47,500 bases of DNA from Candidatus Dadabacteria bacterium. Its GTDB lineage: Bacteria > Desulfobacterota_D > UBA1144 > Nemesobacterales > Nemesobacteraceae. Made by a program: the position numbers and the translations under genes. The notes under the pieces were generated by a model, which was not told the origin of the DNA, did not search any database, and worked only from the letters and a program-made list of their open reading frames with translations. Positions 23,671 to 31,846 of this stretch are shown in pieces (the stretch's first letter is position 1; the number at the start of each line of letters is the position of its first letter). The DNA lies in NCBI GenBank assembly GCA_026706695.1, contig JAPOYE010000089.1, positions 1 through 47,500 of the forward strand, in the 5' to 3' direction.

Positions 23671-24534
23671 ATGTTCAGAGACGTAAAATCCCGGGTTCTA
23701 GCTTTTGACATAGAGTGGGTTCCCGACCCCGAGTCGGGAAAGGCCGCGTACGGACTTCCGGGGGATATGTCCGATCGCGAGGTGACCGAGTTCATGTGGC
23801 AGCAGGGCGGGGCGACCGAGGAAGAGCCGATGCCGTTTCTCAAGACGGTCCTCTCGAAAATAGTTTCCATCTCGATGGTCTTCCGGGAAGCGGAGAGAGA
23901 CGGAACGGCTTCAAGGCTCAAGCTTCACTCGATTCCGTCGATTCCGACTTCTGAAGAGGATTGCTCGGAGAGAAGAATCATAGAAGACTTTTTCAGGATT
24001 CTCGACAAGCACCACCCGCAGCTCGTGGGATATAACTCCTCGGGTTCCGACATACCGATTCTTGCCCAAAGAATGATCAAGCACGGACTCCAAGGTGGTT
24101 TTTTCACGCAGAGACCTAACAGGCCTTGGGAAGGGGCCGATTTTTTTGCCCGCGGAAGCGACTGGAACGTCGATTTGATGCGTTGCGTAAGCGCCTGGGG
24201 GAAAGGCACCCCGTCTCTTCACGAAATATCGGTCGTGAGCGGAATCCCGGGTAAGATGGAGGGGGTGGATGGAAAGCAGGTTGCTCCGATGTGGCTTGAG
24301 GGAAGACTTGACGAGATAGTCGCCTATAACGAGTGCGACGCTCTTACTACCTATCTTCTTTGGCTCAGGATGGCCCACTCGATCGGACACTTCGATTCAG
24401 AGCAGTACGCGGAGGAGCAGCGGCTGCTTCGCGAAATGATAAGGCAAGAGGCCGAGAGCCCCGAAAGGCGACGGCACCTTCTGGCTTACCTCTCAAAGTG
24501 GGAGAGCCTGAGCAGGGCAGGGGCGGATGAGTAA
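23671..24534 (+). CDS. Predicted 3'-5' exonuclease, PolB-exonuclease-like (DEDDy)
   Basis: A stand-alone exonuclease resembling the proofreading domain of family B DNA polymerases (DNA_pol_B_exo2 type), 287 residues. Exo I is FDIEWV (D13, E15), Exo II is VGYNSSGSDIPIL (N122, D127), and Exo III is AYNECDALTTYLLW (Y219, D223), so all four acidic catalytic residues are present. It should remove nucleotides from 3' ends with two metal ions; its physiological role is unknown. Its end overlaps trhO by 8 nt, suggesting coupled translation. Confidence 0.88.
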   Translation: MFRDVKSRVLAFDIEWVPDPESGKAAYGLPGDMSDREVTEFMWQQGGATEEEPMPFLKTVLSKIVSISMVFREAERDGTASRLKLHSIPSIPTSEEDCSERRIIEDFFRILDKHHPQLVGYNSSGSDIPILAQRMIKHGLQGGFFTQRPNRPWEGADFFARGSDWNVDLMRCVSAWGKGTPSLHEISVVSGIPGKMEGVDGKQVAPMWLEGRLDEIVAYNECDALTTYLLWLRMAHSIGHFDSEQYAEEQRLLREMIRQEAESPERRRHLLAYLSKWESLSRAGADE

Positions 24535-25489
24535 GCAGCCCGACAGCCGTGGCATTGCCGTCTTTTCCTTCTACAAGTTCGTTGATCTTGACGGCCTTTT
24601 CGAAATAAAGAACTCCCTGCTCTCGCTTTGCGGGGAAAACGGCATAAACGGCACCTTCATTCTCGCTTCTGAGGGAATAAACGCCACCGTGGCGGGTCCC
24701 CGGGAGGGCATAGACGGGCTTATTGCCCATCTTGAGAGCGACACCAGGCTCTCGGGTGCGCAGTACAAGCTTAGTTACAACAAGAAAAGCCCATTTCACC
24801 GGCTTAAGGTGAAATTCAAGAAGGAGTTGGTCTCCATGGGCGTAAGCGCCATAAAGCCGCAGCGTCTCTCGGGGCAGCGCATACCGCCCGAGCAGTGGAA
24901 TGAGCTTATAAGCCGCTCCGACGTGCTTCTTATAGACACAAGAAACGATTACGAAAACCGCGTCGGAACCTTCAGGGGCGCCGTGAATCCCGAGACGGAG
25001 CACTTCAGGGAGTTTCCCGAGTACGTGAGGAAAAACCTCGACCCCGCGGAGCACAAGGAGGTTGCGATGTTCTGCACGGGCGGGATAAGGTGCGAGAAAG
25101 CGACATCCTATCTTCTCGAGCGGGGATTTCAGCGGGTGTATCAACTTGAAGGAGGGGTGCTTTCCTACCTCGAGCGGGTTCCGCGCGAGCAGAGCCTCTG
25201 GGAAGGGGAGTGTTTCGTGTTTGACGACCGCACCTCGGTCAGCCACGACCTTTCTAGGGGAATCTGGAGCACATGCAGAAACTGCAGGGCCCCCGTATCT
25301 CCGGAGGACAGGGAATCCGAGGAGTTCCGTGAGGGAATATCGTGCCCCCGCTGCCACGCAAAGCTTACTCCAGAGAGGATTTCATCGCTTGAGGAAAGAC
25401 AGAAGCAGATGAGGCTTGCCAGAGAGAGAAACCGCAAACATCTCGGGGCCGTAATAAAAAGAGGGAGCGCGAAACGGGCGCAGGGTTAA
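24527..25489 (+). CDS. trhO: tRNA uridine(34) hydroxylase TrhO (YceA-type rhodanese protein)
   Basis: Members of this family hydroxylate U34 in certain tRNAs (ho5U, precursor of cmo5U/mo5U). The 320 residues have an N-terminal acylphosphatase/ferredoxin-like domain (FILASEGINATVAG, about 44-57), a rhodanese domain (about 115-215) with active-site loop CTGGIRCEKA (C183), and a C-terminal CxxC pair (CRNC...CPRCH) typical of TrhO. ATG 24527 overlaps the exonuclease gene by 8 nt. The stop overlaps that of convergent cimA: both use the palindromic TTAA at 25486-25489. Confidence 0.93.
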   Translation: MSKQPDSRGIAVFSFYKFVDLDGLFEIKNSLLSLCGENGINGTFILASEGINATVAGPREGIDGLIAHLESDTRLSGAQYKLSYNKKSPFHRLKVKFKKELVSMGVSAIKPQRLSGQRIPPEQWNELISRSDVLLIDTRNDYENRVGTFRGAVNPETEHFREFPEYVRKNLDPAEHKEVAMFCTGGIRCEKATSYLLERGFQRVYQLEGGVLSYLERVPREQSLWEGECFVFDDRTSVSHDLSRGIWSTCRNCRAPVSPEDRESEEFREGISCPRCHAKLTPERISSLEERQKQMRLARERNRKHLGAVIKRGSAKRAQG

Positions 25490-27078
25490 TCTCGGGCTTC
25501 GAGTTCGTCCTTTAAGATCTTGTAGTCTATGCTGTCGACAAGAGCTTTCCAGCTCGCTTCCACTATGTTGTCGGAAACCCCCACCGTGCTCCATCTCTTC
25601 TCCCCGTCTCCCGATTCCACAAGCACCCTTACCACGGAGTCGGTACCGCCCGACCTCGACACTACCCTTACCCTGTAATCGAACAGCCTCAGGGTCTTAA
25701 GACTCGGGAAGAATTTCTCAAGCGATTTCCGAAGCGCCCTGTCTATCGCACTTACGGGGCCGGTTCCCCTTGCCACTGTATATTCCGTGACGCCGTTTAC
25801 TCGGACTTCCGCGGTGGCCTCCGAGAGCGGCTCCTCGTCACCTTCCCGTTTTTCGACCAGTGTCCGGGTGTTTTTCAGGTGAAACCGCTTTTTGTATGTT
25901 CCGAGGGTTTTTCTCACCAGCAGTTCAAAGGACGCGTCCGCCCCCTCGAACTCGTAACCCTGGTTTTCCAGAACCTTAAGTTCGTTCAGTATCTCGAGGA
26001 TTCTTTCGTCCTTGGGGTCTATTTCCACTCCCAGTTCCTGCGCCTTATAAGCTATGTTGGCCCGTCCGGAGAGGTCAGAGACCAGCACCCGCCTCCTGTT
26101 GCCGACGCTCTGGGGCTCTACGTGCTCGTAGGTGTCTGAATTCTTCATTACGGCGCTTACGTGTATTCCCCCTTTGTGAGCGAAGGCGCTCTCACCGACA
26201 AATGCCTGTTTCTTAAGAGGTGCAAGATTGGTGAGCTCATGAATGAAGTGGGACACGGAATAGAGTTTTTTCAGGTCCTCTGCGGAGATGGAATCCATCC
26301 CGAGCTTCAGGGCGATATTCGGTATTATGGCGCAGAGATTGGCGTTTCCGCACCGCTCCCCGTAGCCGTTCATGGTTCCCTGGACCTGGGATGCTCCCTC
26401 CCTTACGGCGTAAAGGGTGTTAGCGACCCCGACTTCGCTGTCGTTATGGGTGTGTATTCCTAGGCTCGGGTTATCGAACATGCCGTTAACTTCCCTTATG
26501 GCGCCCTCGACGTCCCAAGGCATGGAGCCGCCGTTTGTGTCACATAAAACGACCGTGTCGACTCCCGCCCCGTAGGCGGTCTCAAGAACCTTCGCTGAGT
26601 ACTCGGAGTTTCTCTTCCAGCCGTCAAAAAAATGCTCGGCGTCAAAAAACACCTTGTCCACGTGGCGTTTCAGGTACTCGATCGAGTCGTGTACGAGCTC
26701 GAGGTTCTCTTCAAGCTCTATTTTGAGAGCTTCTGTGACCTGGAAGTCCCAGCTTTTCCCGACGATCGTCACGACCGGGGTTTCGGCCTCCAGAAGCGCC
26801 TGTATGCTAGCGTCTTCCTCGCAGCTTTTCCTTGCGCGTCTTGTGCTTCCGAAAGCCGCGACGCTCGCGTTTTTAAGCCCCAGTTTCTTCGCTTCCTCAA
26901 AATACCCCTTGTCCCTCTCGTTAGAGCCGGGCCATCCGCCCTCGATGTAATGCACCCCGAGGTCATCCAGTCTTTGCGTTATCCGGATCTTGTCGTGTAT
27001 GGAAAAGGATATGTTTTCCCCCTGGGTTCCGTCACGCAGGGTCACGTCGTATATCTCAACGGTTCTCGAATTACTCAT
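25486..27078 (-). CDS. cimA: Citramalate synthase
   Basis: Condenses acetyl-CoA and pyruvate to (R)-citramalate, the first step of the threonine-independent route to isoleucine. It belongs to the LeuA-like DRE-TIM family. With start MSNSRTVEIYDVTLRDG (ATG 27078) it has 530 residues. It shows the DVTLRDGTQ metal/catalytic motif (about 9-17), EGGWPGSN, FFDAEHFFDGW, LCDTNGG, the metal HTHND (His-x-His) and NGYGERCGNA. A C-terminal regulatory (LeuA dimer) domain follows (about 395-530). The length and the EGGWPGSN motif match type 2 CimA rather than LeuA. Its start codon overlaps the lysC stop (ATGAGTAA), so translation is coupled. Confidence 0.95.
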   Translation of the reverse strand: MSNSRTVEIYDVTLRDGTQGENISFSIHDKIRITQRLDDLGVHYIEGGWPGSNERDKGYFEEAKKLGLKNASVAAFGSTRRARKSCEEDASIQALLEAETPVVTIVGKSWDFQVTEALKIELEENLELVHDSIEYLKRHVDKVFFDAEHFFDGWKRNSEYSAKVLETAYGAGVDTVVLCDTNGGSMPWDVEGAIREVNGMFDNPSLGIHTHNDSEVGVANTLYAVREGASQVQGTMNGYGERCGNANLCAIIPNIALKLGMDSISAEDLKKLYSVSHFIHELTNLAPLKKQAFVGESAFAHKGGIHVSAVMKNSDTYEHVEPQSVGNRRRVLVSDLSGRANIAYKAQELGVEIDPKDERILEILNELKVLENQGYEFEGADASFELLVRKTLGTYKKRFHLKNTRTLVEKREGDEEPLSEATAEVRVNGVTEYTVARGTGPVSAIDRALRKSLEKFFPSLKTLRLFDYRVRVVSRSGGTDSVVRVLVESGDGEKRWSTVGVSDNIVEASWKALVDSIDYKILKDELEARD

Positions 27079-28309
27079 CGGTTTTTCCAAGATTAAAGGC
27101 GTTGTGAAGAGTTCTTACTGCGGTCTCCGTGTCTTTTTCCTCAAGCACGCAGGAGATTTTTATTTCCGAAGTGCTTATCATCATAATGTTAATTCCCTCG
27201 TTTGCAAGGGTCTTGAACATGCGCGAAGCCACTCCGGAGTGGGTCTTCATCCCCAATCCCACCAGGGAGACCTTGGAGATAAGGTTGTCGGAGAGCACCT
27301 GCTTTCCCCCTAGCTCCCGGGCCATCTTCTCAGAGAGTTCTATTGATTTCTTGAAATCCGACTTGGGCACGGTGAACGTGAGGTCGGTAAACCCTTCCGT
27401 GCTCACGTTCTGAACGATCATGTCGACCACGATGTTATTGTCCGCTAGCGACGAGAAGAGCTTGGCCGCTATGCCGGGCTGATCGGGCACTTGGGTCACG
27501 GTGATCTTAGCCTGATCCCTGTCGTAAGAAACTCCCGATACCAGAACTTCTTCCATGGATTTCATAACTTTTTCCTCATCCAAGACCCACGTTCCTTCGT
27601 CCTCGGGCCTCGGAGTTGACTTAACATGTATAGGCACTTTAAATTTTTTTGCAAATTCCACCGCGCGGGCCTGAAGCACCTTGGAGCCCAAGGACGCCAT
27701 CTCGAGCATCTCGTCATAGGAGATACAGTTGAGTTTTCTTGCGTCGGGACAGATCCCGGGATCCGTGGTGTATACCCCGTCCACGTCATCCTTGTAGAGT
27801 TCGCACGCGTCGGCTCCCATCACGGCCGCGAGCGCCACCGCGGTCAGGTCGGAGCCTCCCCGCCCGAGCGTGGTAAGATTCCCGTTCTCGTCGACTCCCT
27901 GGAATCCCGCTACTACGACCGCTTTTTTTTCACTCAGGGCGACACGGATGTTTCTGTCGTCAATCGATTTTATCTTCGCCTTGGAGTAAATGTTGTCGGT
28001 GGTGATCCTTATCTGGTGTCCCTGGAAAGATATCGCGTCCTGCCCGAGCGATTTTATAGTCATCGCCACAAGGCCGGAGGATACCTGCTCCCCGCTTGAG
28101 GTTATAACGTCAAACTCCCTTTCATCGGGAGGATCCATTATCTCTTTTGCGAGGCCGACCAGCCTGTCGGTTTCCCCAGCCATGGCGGAAACCACCGCTA
28201 TCACGTCGTTTTTCTTCTTTTTCGTTGCTACTATATGCTCGGCTACGCGCCTTATTTTCTCGATGCTAGCAACGCTTGTTCCGCCGTATTTCTGAACGAC
28301 AAGAGCCAT
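27071..28309 (-). CDS. lysC: Aspartate kinase
   Basis: Phosphorylates L-aspartate, the entry step to lysine, threonine, methionine and diaminopimelate; asd at 39-1070 encodes the next step. The 412 residues start with VVQKYGGTSV. The kinase core has the GRGGSDLTAVALA and DDVDGVYTTDP motifs, followed by two ACT domains (about 265-335 and 345-410) that usually bind lysine or threonine for feedback control. The size matches the monofunctional class II type. ATG 28309 with AAGGG just upstream lies inside the tsaE gene (58-nt overlap); the 3' end overlaps cimA by 8 nt. Confidence 0.96.
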   Translation of the reverse strand: MALVVQKYGGTSVASIEKIRRVAEHIVATKKKKNDVIAVVSAMAGETDRLVGLAKEIMDPPDEREFDVITSSGEQVSSGLVAMTIKSLGQDAISFQGHQIRITTDNIYSKAKIKSIDDRNIRVALSEKKAVVVAGFQGVDENGNLTTLGRGGSDLTAVALAAVMGADACELYKDDVDGVYTTDPGICPDARKLNCISYDEMLEMASLGSKVLQARAVEFAKKFKVPIHVKSTPRPEDEGTWVLDEEKVMKSMEEVLVSGVSYDRDQAKITVTQVPDQPGIAAKLFSSLADNNIVVDMIVQNVSTEGFTDLTFTVPKSDFKKSIELSEKMARELGGKQVLSDNLISKVSLVGLGMKTHSGVASRMFKTLANEGINIMMISTSEIKISCVLEEKDTETAVRTLHNAFNLGKTDE

Positions 28310-28746
28310 TTTCCCTTACCTGCAACCTTTATTGTTCTCGATTCCTCATCCCCTCGGGGCGGGAATTGGATATCAATTATAACAGCGTTTCCCGGTAATA
28401 CATCCCGTACCTTGTCCGCCCATTCCACGACGGAAACTCCGTCTCCGTAGAAAAATTCCTCATAACCCGTATCCTCGAACTCCGCCCCGCCAGACAGCCT
28501 GTAGACATCGAAGTGAAAAAGAGGCACGCTGCCTTCGTAGCAGTTCATTATGACGAATGTGGGGCTGTTGGGTTCATCCTCTATTCCCAGGCCGCGGGCA
28601 AGACCCTTGGCGAAAACCGTTTTTCCCGCCCCGAGATCTCCCGTGAGTCCCACTACGGAGCCCCGGGGTATGAGTTTCCCCAGTATCTCGCCGCAAAGCA
28701 TAGTCTGCTCGGGTTTGCTCACTTCTAGTAGGAATGCGGGGTCCAT
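28252..28746 (-). CDS. tsaE: tRNA t6A threonylcarbamoyl synthesis ATPase TsaE
   Basis: TsaE is the ATPase that, with TsaB and TsaD, makes the t6A37 modification of ANN-decoding tRNAs. The 164-residue protein has Walker A GDLGAGKT (36-43), the SPTFVI segment, HFDVYRL, and the downstream VEWADKV motif characteristic of the family. Its C-terminal codons overlap the beginning of lysC by 58 nt, longer than usual for coupled genes. It follows nnr after 5 nt, a neighbour pairing often seen in bacteria. Confidence 0.95.
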   Translation of the reverse strand: MDPAFLLEVSKPEQTMLCGEILGKLIPRGSVVGLTGDLGAGKTVFAKGLARGLGIEDEPNSPTFVIMNCYEGSVPLFHFDVYRLSGGAEFEDTGYEEFFYGDGVSVVEWADKVRDVLPGNAVIIDIQFPPRGDEESRTIKVAGKGKWLLSFRNTAEQALLASRK

Positions 28747-28751
28747 GGGAA

Positions 28752-30308
28752 CTATCTTACCGTGGCGAAATGCCTTTCTTTCGTGGATGAGATGACGGAA
28801 TTTCTTGAAGCGGGGATTTTACGCGATATTTCAGAGGCGGTAAAGCCCGCGGTGCCCGTTTCATCTAAAAGAAGGTCGGCCGCGTGGCCGTGGAGGAAGA
28901 CGCCGAGCAGGCAGGACTGAAGGGGGTCGTATCCCTGGGCCGCGAGTCCCCCGATTATTCCCGTAAGCACGTCTCCGGTTCCGGCCGTGGCCATGGCGGA
29001 ATTTCCGGTCGGGTTTATGAACACCTCCCCGCCGGGAGTGGAGACGACCGTTCTCGCTCCCTTAAGAACGACGTAGCAGCCGTATTTTTCGGAAAAACGG
29101 GTCGAGATCCCGACGCGGTCATCCTGCACCTGTTTTGTTCTTACGCCGCAGAGTCTTGCCATTTCCCCTGGGTGCGGAGTTATTACCGCGGGAATTTCCG
29201 TTTTCCTTAGAATCTCGGGGTTCTTTGAAACTATGTTAAGGGCGTCGGCATCGAGCGTGACCGGCACTTCGCACTGGGTTATCACCTTCTCAAGAAACTT
29301 CCCTGCGCTTTTGGAAGTCGATATCCCGGGGCCGACGGCAAGAGCCGTCTTTTTGCCTTCAAGTTCCCGGAGCACCTCTTCGTAGGCGTCGGGATGGAAG
29401 GTTCCGTCCTTTGAGTCCTTAAGCGAAACGGACATTACCTCGGTTGTCTTTTCCTCAACAGCCGAGGATATGCTTTTTGGAACCCCCAGGGTTACGAGTC
29501 CGCTTCCGGCGCGAAGGGCTGCCTCGGCGGAGAGGACCGCAGCCCCGCTTTTTCCCGGAGAGCCTGCGAGCACGAGAAGGTGTCCGTAGGTTCCTTTGTG
29601 TGAATCGGCGGCCCTTTTTTTAATGAGGCCCCGGCATTTTTGAAACGTGAGAAGTTCAAGGGGAAGGTTCTCCCAAAGCGTTTTGGGAATTGTTATGTCC
29701 GTTACGCAGAGTTTTCCCGAGTAATCCACTCCCGGGTGAATGCACATCCCGAGTTTCGCCGGGGCGAAGGTGACGGTAACGTCGGCCTGCACGGCTGCCC
29801 CGAGAGGTTGCCCCGTATCGGCGTCAAGTCCCGAGGGTATGTCGACGGAAATGCGCCGGGCGCTCTGGCGGTTTATGAATTTTATGAGCTTCTCGTAAAA
29901 CCCTTCCACCTTCCTGTCGAGCCCGGTACCGAAGATGGCGTCGACTATGACTTCCGTATCCTTTATCCTGGGAAGCTTTCCGCCGAGCTCCCTTACGTCG
30001 GCTTCGATCTCGAGAAGCGAGTCGAGGTTCGTTTTCGCGTCACCCCTGTAGCGTTCCTTTTTCTCTGCGATGTGGACGCTTACCTCTTTTCCCGAGGAAA
30101 TAAGATGGCGCGCGATTACGAAACCGTCCCCTGCGTTGTTTCCGGCGCCGCAGATGACCGCCATCTTCTTTGCGGAAGGACACTCGGCGAGGATGACCGA
30201 CGCCACGGCTCTTCCGGCGTTCTCCATAAGCACGACGCCCGGAACTCCGAATTCCTCAATCGTCCTTCGGTCTATTTCCCTTGAGATCTGCTTGGTTGAA
30301 AGTTTCAT
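28752..30308 (-). CDS. nnr: Bifunctional NAD(P)H-hydrate repair enzyme (epimerase/dehydratase)
   Basis: Repairs damaged NAD(P)HX: the N-terminal YjeF domain epimerises R/S hydrates and the C-terminal domain dehydrates the S form using ADP. The 518 residues comprise an N-domain (about 1-215) with GAGNNAGDG, IFGTGL and SVDIPSGLDADTG, and a C-domain (about 225-510) with HKGTYGHLLVLAGSPGKSGAA (ends shown), ITPHPGEMARL, and the ribokinase-like catalytic NSAMATAGTGDVLTG. Both active regions look intact. It is followed by tsaE after 5 nt and preceded by a small Cys-rich gene after 30 nt, all on the same strand. Confidence 0.95.
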   Translation of the reverse strand: MKLSTKQISREIDRRTIEEFGVPGVVLMENAGRAVASVILAECPSAKKMAVICGAGNNAGDGFVIARHLISSGKEVSVHIAEKKERYRGDAKTNLDSLLEIEADVRELGGKLPRIKDTEVIVDAIFGTGLDRKVEGFYEKLIKFINRQSARRISVDIPSGLDADTGQPLGAAVQADVTVTFAPAKLGMCIHPGVDYSGKLCVTDITIPKTLWENLPLELLTFQKCRGLIKKRAADSHKGTYGHLLVLAGSPGKSGAAVLSAEAALRAGSGLVTLGVPKSISSAVEEKTTEVMSVSLKDSKDGTFHPDAYEEVLRELEGKKTALAVGPGISTSKSAGKFLEKVITQCEVPVTLDADALNIVSKNPEILRKTEIPAVITPHPGEMARLCGVRTKQVQDDRVGISTRFSEKYGCYVVLKGARTVVSTPGGEVFINPTGNSAMATAGTGDVLTGIIGGLAAQGYDPLQSCLLGVFLHGHAADLLLDETGTAGFTASEISRKIPASRNSVISSTKERHFATVR

Positions 30309-30338
30309 GGTTCTCTGGGGCTGGTCCCCCGGATTTGC

Positions 30339-30620
30339 CTATTTCCCCATACCGCCTGCTCCGGTGGGTCTTGTATCTCCGAGGTTTTCTATATGCGCGC
30401 TGATGAATTCCTCGGCGTGATCAAAGCAGAAATAGTAGGAAAGAAGAGTGCTGCCGCTTCGGTTAACCGTGATCAGCTGGTAGTGGCGACTGCAGATATC
30501 CATTCCGCACCTGACGCACTGCTTGATCTGGTTTCTTTCTCCCGAAAGTTCGCATTGCTCCCCTCCGGGACTTACGTGATCACACTGGTAGATTTCAACT
30601 TCTATTGTTTTTACCGACAA
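30339..30620 (-). CDS. Small Cys/His-rich protein, probably zinc-binding
   Basis: I do not recognise this 93-residue protein. It contains CDHVSPGGEQC (about 13-23), CVRCGMDICSRHY (about 35-47) and a later CFDHAEEF. The spacing of cysteines and histidines suggests a two-site zinc module, with the central CxxC-x4-CxxH resembling a ZnF/B-box-like knuckle. The start is TTG at 30620, supported by GGAGG 8 nt upstream; no in-frame ATG is available. It heads the nnr-tsaE-lysC-cimA gene run and is divergent from the radical-SAM gene. Confidence 0.65.
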   Translation of the reverse strand: MSVKTIEVEIYQCDHVSPGGEQCELSGERNQIKQCVRCGMDICSRHYQLITVNRSGSTLLSYYFCFDHAEEFISAHIENLGDTRPTGAGGMGK

Positions 30621-30673
30621 GTGCTTTACCTCCCCTTGGTTTCTTCATTAATTATACAGTTTTGCGTAAGTGT

Positions 30674-30701
30674 TTGGTAAATCACGCGGATAATTTATAA
30701 T
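30674..30701 (+). promoter_or_regulatory. Probable promoter of the host radical-SAM gene
   Basis: TTGGTA (30674-30679), a 16-nt spacer and a perfect TATAAT (30696-30701). It lies 20 nt before the ATG at 30722, in the divergent gap between the small zinc-type gene and the radical-SAM gene. Confidence 0.55.
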
Positions 30702-30721
30702 AGACGGGAAGGATAGAGTTG

Positions 30722-31690
30722 ATGATACATCCAAGACAGGCCCTAAACGGCACATTAAAGTATTTCTACATAAAGGCCACCGGAAGGCCGAAACTCCTCA
30801 ATCTTGAGATAACAAAGCTTTGCAACGCCCGCTGCGATTTCTGCGACTACTGGCAGACAAAACACGAAGAGCGTCTTTCTGACTACACTCCCGTAATAAA
30901 GAAAATAAACCCCCTCGTCACGGTTATCACGGGCGGGGAGCCTATGATCAGAAAGGATCTTCCCGATATCGTGAGACAGATAAAGGGATGCTCCATATTC
31001 ATTTTCACTTCCATGGTCACCAAGGGAGATTTCCTTACCGAGGACAAAACTGAAGAGCTTTTCGACGCGGGGATGGATCAGATCGCCGTTTCCCTTGATT
31101 TTCCGGGCGAAAAGCACGACACATACAGAGGCATTCCGGGTCTCTGGAAAAAGCTGTCGGAAACCCTGCCCGAACTGGCGGAGCGGTTTCCCGACAAAAG
31201 CCTCGTGCTTAACACCATAATAATGGAAGACAATCTCGACGAGGTGGTCGAGATAGCGAAGAAGGCCAGGGAGTGGGGAATAGCCATATCCTTCAGCTCC
31301 TACTCGGTCATGAAAACCAACAACGAAGACCACTTCGTGAAAAGGGAAGCTCTCTCGAAGGTAAGTGACCTTGTAGAGGAACTGATCGCGCTTCGAAAGA
31401 AGTGGAAGGGGACGATACTCTCAACCGAGTACTACCTGAGGGAAATCCCGGGCTATTTTGAGAGGGGAAGCGTTCCCGACTGCCTGGCCGGCATCAATCA
31501 GATACACGTTACCCCGAGCGGACACTTAAAACGCTGCTCCGAGATGCCCGTGGCTGCCCACTACAGCGAATACAGACCGGATCTTTACGAAAAAACCAAG
31601 TGCACTTCCTGCTGGTACAGCTGCAGGGGTGAGACCCAGAGCCCGGCGAACGTCAAAAGGGCCATGGAATACATGGGAATCTATATCTAA
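30722..31690 (+). CDS. Radical SAM/SPASM-like protein (site of the island junction)
   Basis: A 322-residue radical-SAM protein. The [4Fe-4S] motif is CNARCDFC (about 36-43, CX3CX2C), followed by the GGEP motif (TGGEPMIRKDL). The C-terminus has clustered cysteines (CSEM, KCTSCWYSC), like a SPASM/twitch auxiliary-cluster region. The substrate is unknown. ATG 30722 is preceded by GGAAGG about 9 nt away; a TTG just before it (30719) is less likely. The last 157 bp of the gene occur again, slightly diverged, at 41532-41688, so the gene marks the left edge of the accessory island. The 3' half may have been exchanged during insertion. Confidence 0.88.
   Translation: MIHPRQALNGTLKYFYIKATGRPKLLNLEITKLCNARCDFCDYWQTKHEERLSDYTPVIKKINPLVTVITGGEPMIRKDLPDIVRQIKGCSIFIFTSMVTKGDFLTEDKTEELFDAGMDQIAVSLDFPGEKHDTYRGIPGLWKKLSETLPELAERFPDKSLVLNTIIMEDNLDEVVEIAKKAREWGIAISFSSYSVMKTNNEDHFVKREALSKVSDLVEELIALRKKWKGTILSTEYYLREIPGYFERGSVPDCLAGINQIHVTPSGHLKRCSEMPVAAHYSEYRPDLYEKTKCTSCWYSCRGETQSPANVKRAMEYMGIYI
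31534..31690 (+). repeat. Left copy of the 157-bp direct repeat flanking the island
   Basis: The final 157 bp of the radical-SAM gene, up to and including its stop codon. It matches 41532-41688 at 149 of 157 positions by my alignment, without gaps. Identity stops abruptly on both sides: 31691 onward differs completely from 41689 onward, and sequence before 31534 differs from that before 41532. Confidence 0.9.
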
Positions 31691-31801
31691 GACGTAGCCG
31701 AACTGGTCTGCTGTTCGAAATATCTGACTACGGAAGAATGGAAGAAGTTGTCTTCACTTGTGGAGAAAATTCTTGAGACCATTGTTGCATTTATAATATA
31801 G
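31691..31801 (+). pseudogene. Truncated C-terminal remnant resembling a four-helix-bundle (S23) protein
   Basis: Directly after the radical-SAM stop codon, 36 in-frame codons remain open to a TAG at 31799. The translated end (YLTTEEWKKL, then VEKILETIVAF) resembles the C-terminal helix of four-helix-bundle proteins related to 23S rRNA intervening-sequence proteins, where a YLSEEE-like turn is followed by an amphipathic helix. There is no start codon. I read it as a gene cut by the island junction. Confidence 0.4.
31792..31797 (+). promoter_or_regulatory. -10 element of the island operon
   Basis: A perfect TATAAT lies 50 nt before the first ParB-like gene, at the end of the S23-like remnant. 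No convincing -35 at 16-18 nt is present (TTGAGA lies only 13 nt upstream), so an activator or an alternative sigma factor may be needed. Confidence 0.4.
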
Positions 31802-31846
31802 TCCATAAAAAAACAAACGCTTTAAAAGAATTAGGAGAGAAATGGA

